Assembly (NCBI GenBank): GCA_027061705.1
Contig: JAMOVB010000114.1
Span: 1 to 6,952, forward strand
Source of the DNA: Desulfurococcales archaeon
GTDB lineage: Archaea > Thermoproteota > Thermoprotei_A > Sulfolobales > NBVN01
Reading direction: 5' to 3'
DNA length: 6,952 nt
The position numbers were made by a program, and so were the translations under genes. Every line of letters begins with the position of its first letter. Within the stretch, counting starts at the first letter, position 1. Positions 5,462 through 6,952 of the stretch are shown here, in pieces. Below the pieces are notes generated by a model. It worked only from the letters and a program-made list of their open reading frames with translations, ran no database searches and was not told where the DNA came from.

Positions 5462-5941
5462 ATGAGGGGACATAAGCTAACATGCTTAGCACTAGGCCTC
5501 GCGCTGGCCCTAGTGATGGCGCTGACCGCAGGGCAGGCAATGGCGGCTAGCACGACGTCGGCATCAGCGACGGCAACAACTACGGCGGCAGCCACGCACC
5601 TAAGCGCTGAGACGCAAGCGCTGCTCTCCAAGATATTCTCGAATCCCAAGGCATTCATAGCGGTGGCGATTCAATTCATACTGGGCTTCGCTCTGGGGTA
5701 CTACGCAGCAAGAATAATTAAGTACCTGCTGGCCCTCATAGGCATAATAGTGCTTGGATCCGTGCTCTCCGTATGGAGCATTGGCGGGAGTGTGACAGGG
5801 TTCCTACACAAGCTGGGCTTTGAGGCGATGAAGCTGTGGCCCGTAGTCCAAAGCTTCCTAGCAACATTCGGCATAATGACTATAGCCCCCGTAACGGCTG
5901 GCTTCATACTGGGCGCTATAGCTGCCTTCGCTAGAAAGTGA
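5462..5941 (+). CDS. Small membrane protein with signal peptide, FUN14-like
   Basis: The 159-residue protein starts with a basic, then hydrophobic segment (1-28) ending AMA, which looks like a signal peptide or a first membrane anchor. A Ser/Thr/Ala-rich stretch follows (29-48) that could be an extracellular, glycosylated linker. Three hydrophobic segments come next, at about 64-82, 84-106 and 134-156. The Gly-spaced helix GFALGYYAARIIKYLLALIGIIVLG (75-99) and the closing GFILGAIAAFARK resemble the pattern of FUN14-domain proteins of archaea, which have no settled function. I rate the family as likely, not certain. The ATG at 5462 is chosen because it opens the signal-like segment and follows a TATA box at suitable distance. 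The gene lies alone after folE with its own promoter and faces a convergent gene. Its role is unknown. Confidence 0.8.
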   Translation: MRGHKLTCLALGLALALVMALTAGQAMAASTTSASATATTTAAATHLSAETQALLSKIFSNPKAFIAVAIQFILGFALGYYAARIIKYLLALIGIIVLGSVLSVWSIGGSVTGFLHKLGFEAMKLWPVVQSFLATFGIMTIAPVTAGFILGAIAAFARK

Positions 5942-5991
5942 GTTAACGCACACCGCGTGAGAGGGGCCGGGGCCGTAGGACTCGATGTCAA

Positions 5992-6011
5992 GGTTTTAAT
6001 CATGCAAAACC
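5992..6011 (+). terminator. Hairpin with T-run after the FUN14-like gene, possible terminator
   Basis: GGTTTT (5992-5997) pairs with AAAACC (6006-6011) around an 8-nt loop, some 50 bp after the stop. The TTTT on the coding strand fits archaeal termination. The A/T-rich stem would be weak at high temperature. Confidence 0.3.
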
Positions 6012-6051
6012 CTCAACAACTGATGAGCCAATACTGCATAGTCAAGGGGAG

Positions 6052-6099
6052 CAAGCCGGGCTGGCGGCGGGGTTGCGTGGCCCCGCCGCCGGTGGGTTG
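6052..6099. other. Very GC-rich hairpin in a convergent intergenic gap; possible structured RNA or terminator
   Basis: A perfect 10-bp stem, GGCGGCGGGG (6063-6072) with CCCCGCCGCC (6081-6090), encloses an 8-nt loop. Pairing continues outward with a U.G and C-G pair and then an imperfect helix (6052-6057 with 6094-6099, one mismatch). The 207-bp gap 5942-6148 between convergent genes contains no convincing protein gene. In hyperthermophiles such local GC-rich dyads often mark structured RNAs. I see no complete box C/D pair, tRNA, SRP or RNase P signature. It could also end transcription or separate the two convergent genes. Confidence 0.45.
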
Positions 6100-6148
6100 G
6101 GTAGGGCGTTCTGGGCAGCGTGATGTTTCGGTAGCGGTCTACGGGCTT

Positions 6149-6742
6149 TCAGTTGATTACGTAGGGTCCTGCCTCCTCAACCCAGGACTTGACGAGCGGA
6201 ACTACATCCTCACTAACCGGTATTGTGACTGACTTCCCTCCATCCAACTTGACCTCAAGCACCTTTCCAAGCACCTTCCTCCGTAGCTTGAATGACCGTG
6301 GAACCCCTCTGAATACGTAGCTACGTAGTTCGTGCTCGTCGTTCAGTATGTAGAGGGTGCCCAACCCCCTAACCAGTACTGTGGCTAGCATGCCTGCTTC
6401 GTAGCAGTTGCTGTTAAGGAACTTCTCAGCTATTGCCTTAAGCATGCGCAGCGCTTCCTCGCCATCGCTCCTAACCCAATGCACTAGGTTTACCGAATGG
6501 ACGGTCCTGTCGAACGCTATGTACAGAAACTCCCTAAGCAGCCGGAGCTTCCTCGTATCCTTAAGCACGCCAGCGTGGCGGAAGCCTAGGTATACGGACC
6601 CGTCGCTACGGCAGATTATGTCGACGAATATGCACTGGCCGGGCCTCCCGCAAACCATAACCTTAGCGTAGCCGCTACGGTAGGCTATCCGGAAGACCTC
6701 CCTAAGCACGTCAACAGCAGTCGGCGACAGCTTTATAGCCAT
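6149..6742 (-). CDS. Uncharacterised 197-residue protein
   Basis: I do not recognise this protein. It appears soluble and mixed alpha/beta, with no signal peptide or membrane helix. An N-terminal helix (6-22) is followed by strands around KVMVCG (27-32), CIFVDIICRS (37-46) and SVYLGFRHAG (49-58), helices at 63-78 and 94-110, then ATVLVRGLGTLYILND (120-135) and a basic strand-rich end (KLRRKVLGKVLEVKLDGG, 152-169) before a C-terminal helix 179-190. Cysteines lie at 31, 37, 44 and 113; C31-x5-C37-x6-C44 is not a standard metal motif. The start is supported by ATG 6742, an SD (GGGAGG, 9-nt gap) and a TATA box. Codon use agrees with the neighbours except for an excess of TAC/GTA/GCT combinations that create GTAGC words. 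It follows another minus-strand gene after a 129-bp palindrome-rich gap. Confidence 0.8.
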   Translation of the reverse strand: MAIKLSPTAVDVLREVFRIAYRSGYAKVMVCGRPGQCIFVDIICRSDGSVYLGFRHAGVLKDTRKLRLLREFLYIAFDRTVHSVNLVHWVRSDGEEALRMLKAIAEKFLNSNCYEAGMLATVLVRGLGTLYILNDEHELRSYVFRGVPRSFKLRRKVLGKVLEVKLDGGKSVTIPVSEDVVPLVKSWVEEAGPYVIN

Positions 6743-6751
6743 TCTCTAAGG

Positions 6752-6757
6752 CCTCCC
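6752..6757 (-). promoter_or_regulatory. Shine-Dalgarno site of the gene at 6149-6742
   Basis: Minus-strand GGGAGG lies 9 nt before ATG 6742 and supports that start. Confidence 0.55.
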
Positions 6758-6780
6758 AAAGAAAATGGGGTGTAGAGGGA

Positions 6781-6788
6781 ATTAAAAA
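6781..6788 (-). promoter_or_regulatory. TATA box of the gene at 6149-6742
   Basis: Minus-strand TTTTTAAT predicts a transcript start near 6759, just ahead of the SD, giving a short leader. Confidence 0.5.
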
Positions 6789-6803
6789 CTTCCGTTTACA
6801 TGC

Positions 6804-6826
6804 TACATACCGGAGGTCCGGATGTA
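6804..6826. repeat. Dyad TACAT-A-CCGGA-GG-TCCGG-ATGTA upstream of the minus-strand promoter
   Basis: Two 10-base arms (TACAT+CCGGA and TCCGG+ATGTA) are exact complements apart from one extra A at 6809, around a GG centre. It lies about 16 bp upstream of the TATA box on the minus strand, a common place for an archaeal activator or repressor site. Confidence 0.5.
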
Positions 6827-6827
6827 A

Positions 6828-6858
6828 GCTACATACCGTAGCTACGGCCCGTAGCTAC
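6828..6858. repeat. Overlapping palindromes and direct repeats of CCGTAGCTAC
   Basis: CCGTAGCTACGG (6836-6847) is a perfect 12-bp palindrome. CCGTAGCTAC occurs twice, at 6836-6845 and 6849-6858, 13 bp apart, the second with its own 8-bp palindrome GTAGCTAC. GCTACATACCG at 6828-6838 repeats the copy at 6802-6812, 26 bp away, exactly twice 13. Together they form an organised array in the gap upstream of the 6149-6742 gene. Confidence 0.55.
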
Positions 6859-6871
6859 AGTTACTTCAACC

Positions 6872-6952
6872 TCAACCCTTACGGAACCCCTCCAAAGCTT
6901 CCCTGAATGCGTCGTATAGTGTATCATCGTACGCTACGAGCAGAACGCGCTC
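6872..6952 (-). CDS. C-terminal end of an unidentified protein (truncated by window edge)
   Basis: A minus-strand frame enters from the right edge and stops with TGA at 6874-6872, giving 26 residues: ERVLLVAYDDTLYDAFREAL followed by EGFRKG. It has a hydrophobic strand (VLLVAY) then an amphipathic helix, a normal end for an alpha/beta domain. No in-frame stop interrupts it and the codon style fits. The piece is too short for a family name. It is upstream of, and in the same direction as, the gene at 6149-6742. Confidence 0.5.
   Translation of the reverse strand, partial: ERVLLVAYDDTLYDAFREALEGFRKG

Noticed and set aside
6018..6130. Possible box C/D guide RNA (TGATGA near 6021, GTGATGT near 6119)
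   Set aside because: No matching CTGA D box follows either C-like box within the normal 50-70 nt, so a C/D RNA is not supported.
5957..6232. Plus-strand open frame of 91 codons after the FUN14-like gene
   Set aside because: It has no SD or TATA at the right place, runs through the GC-rich hairpin, ends inside the well-supported convergent gene, and its composition (GWRRGCVAPPPVGWVG) is not protein-like for this genome.
6796..6858. CRISPR array reading of the repeats upstream of the minus-strand gene
   Set aside because: The repeats are only 10-11 bp with 3-15 bp between copies, and no spacer-sized unique segments are present.

Overview
The window looks like chromosomal DNA from a hyperthermophilic archaeon, most likely Thermoproteota (Crenarchaeota). 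The grounds are AGG/ATA-rich codon use, frequent GTG and TTG starts, a probable leaderless gene, TATA boxes about 26 bp ahead of predicted transcript starts, Shine-Dalgarno (SD) sequences of the GGTGAT/GGAGG type, very short intergenic gaps, and archaeal versions of TrmO, a stand-alone Lrp/AsnC effector domain and a compact site-2 protease. I cannot name the genus.

Layout. 1-1774, plus strand: the 3' end of an unidentified gene, then an MscS-type mechanosensitive channel two bases later, then a membrane-embedded site-2 metalloprotease with its own promoter. 1759-2757, minus strand: a D-2-hydroxyacid dehydrogenase that converges on and overlaps the protease gene by 16 bp and seems to lack a standard start codon. 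2758-2908: a divergent promoter region. 2909-3442: the tRNA methyltransferase TrmO. 3443-3557: an AT-rich regulatory stretch with several inverted repeats. 3558-3800: an 80-residue stand-alone Lrp/AsnC effector-binding (RAM) domain. 3895-5359: a CDF-type transporter overlapped by folE (GTP cyclohydrolase I). 5462-5941: a small secreted-end or membrane protein resembling the FUN14 family. 5942-6148: a non-coding gap with a very GC-rich hairpin. 6149-6742, minus strand: an uncharacterised 197-residue protein. 6743-6871: a palindrome-rich gap. 6872-6952, minus strand: the 3' end of another unidentified gene.

How the genes relate. Most are ordinary housekeeping or membrane genes and I see no obvious multi-gene defence or mobile system. 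TrmO (tRNA A37 modification) and FolE (pterin, and possibly archaeosine, precursor) are both loosely tied to tRNA or cofactor metabolism. The most interesting pattern is regulatory: the promoters of the RAM-domain gene and of the FUN14-like gene share one composite arrangement (TATA, CCTCC, then AACACC-N7/8-GGTGTT across the expected transcription start), which suggests co-regulation. Other points worth a look are the apparent ACG start of the dehydrogenase, loss of the canonical transport-site residues in the CDF protein, and a strong local excess of GTAGC/GCTAC palindromes between 6130 and 6940.
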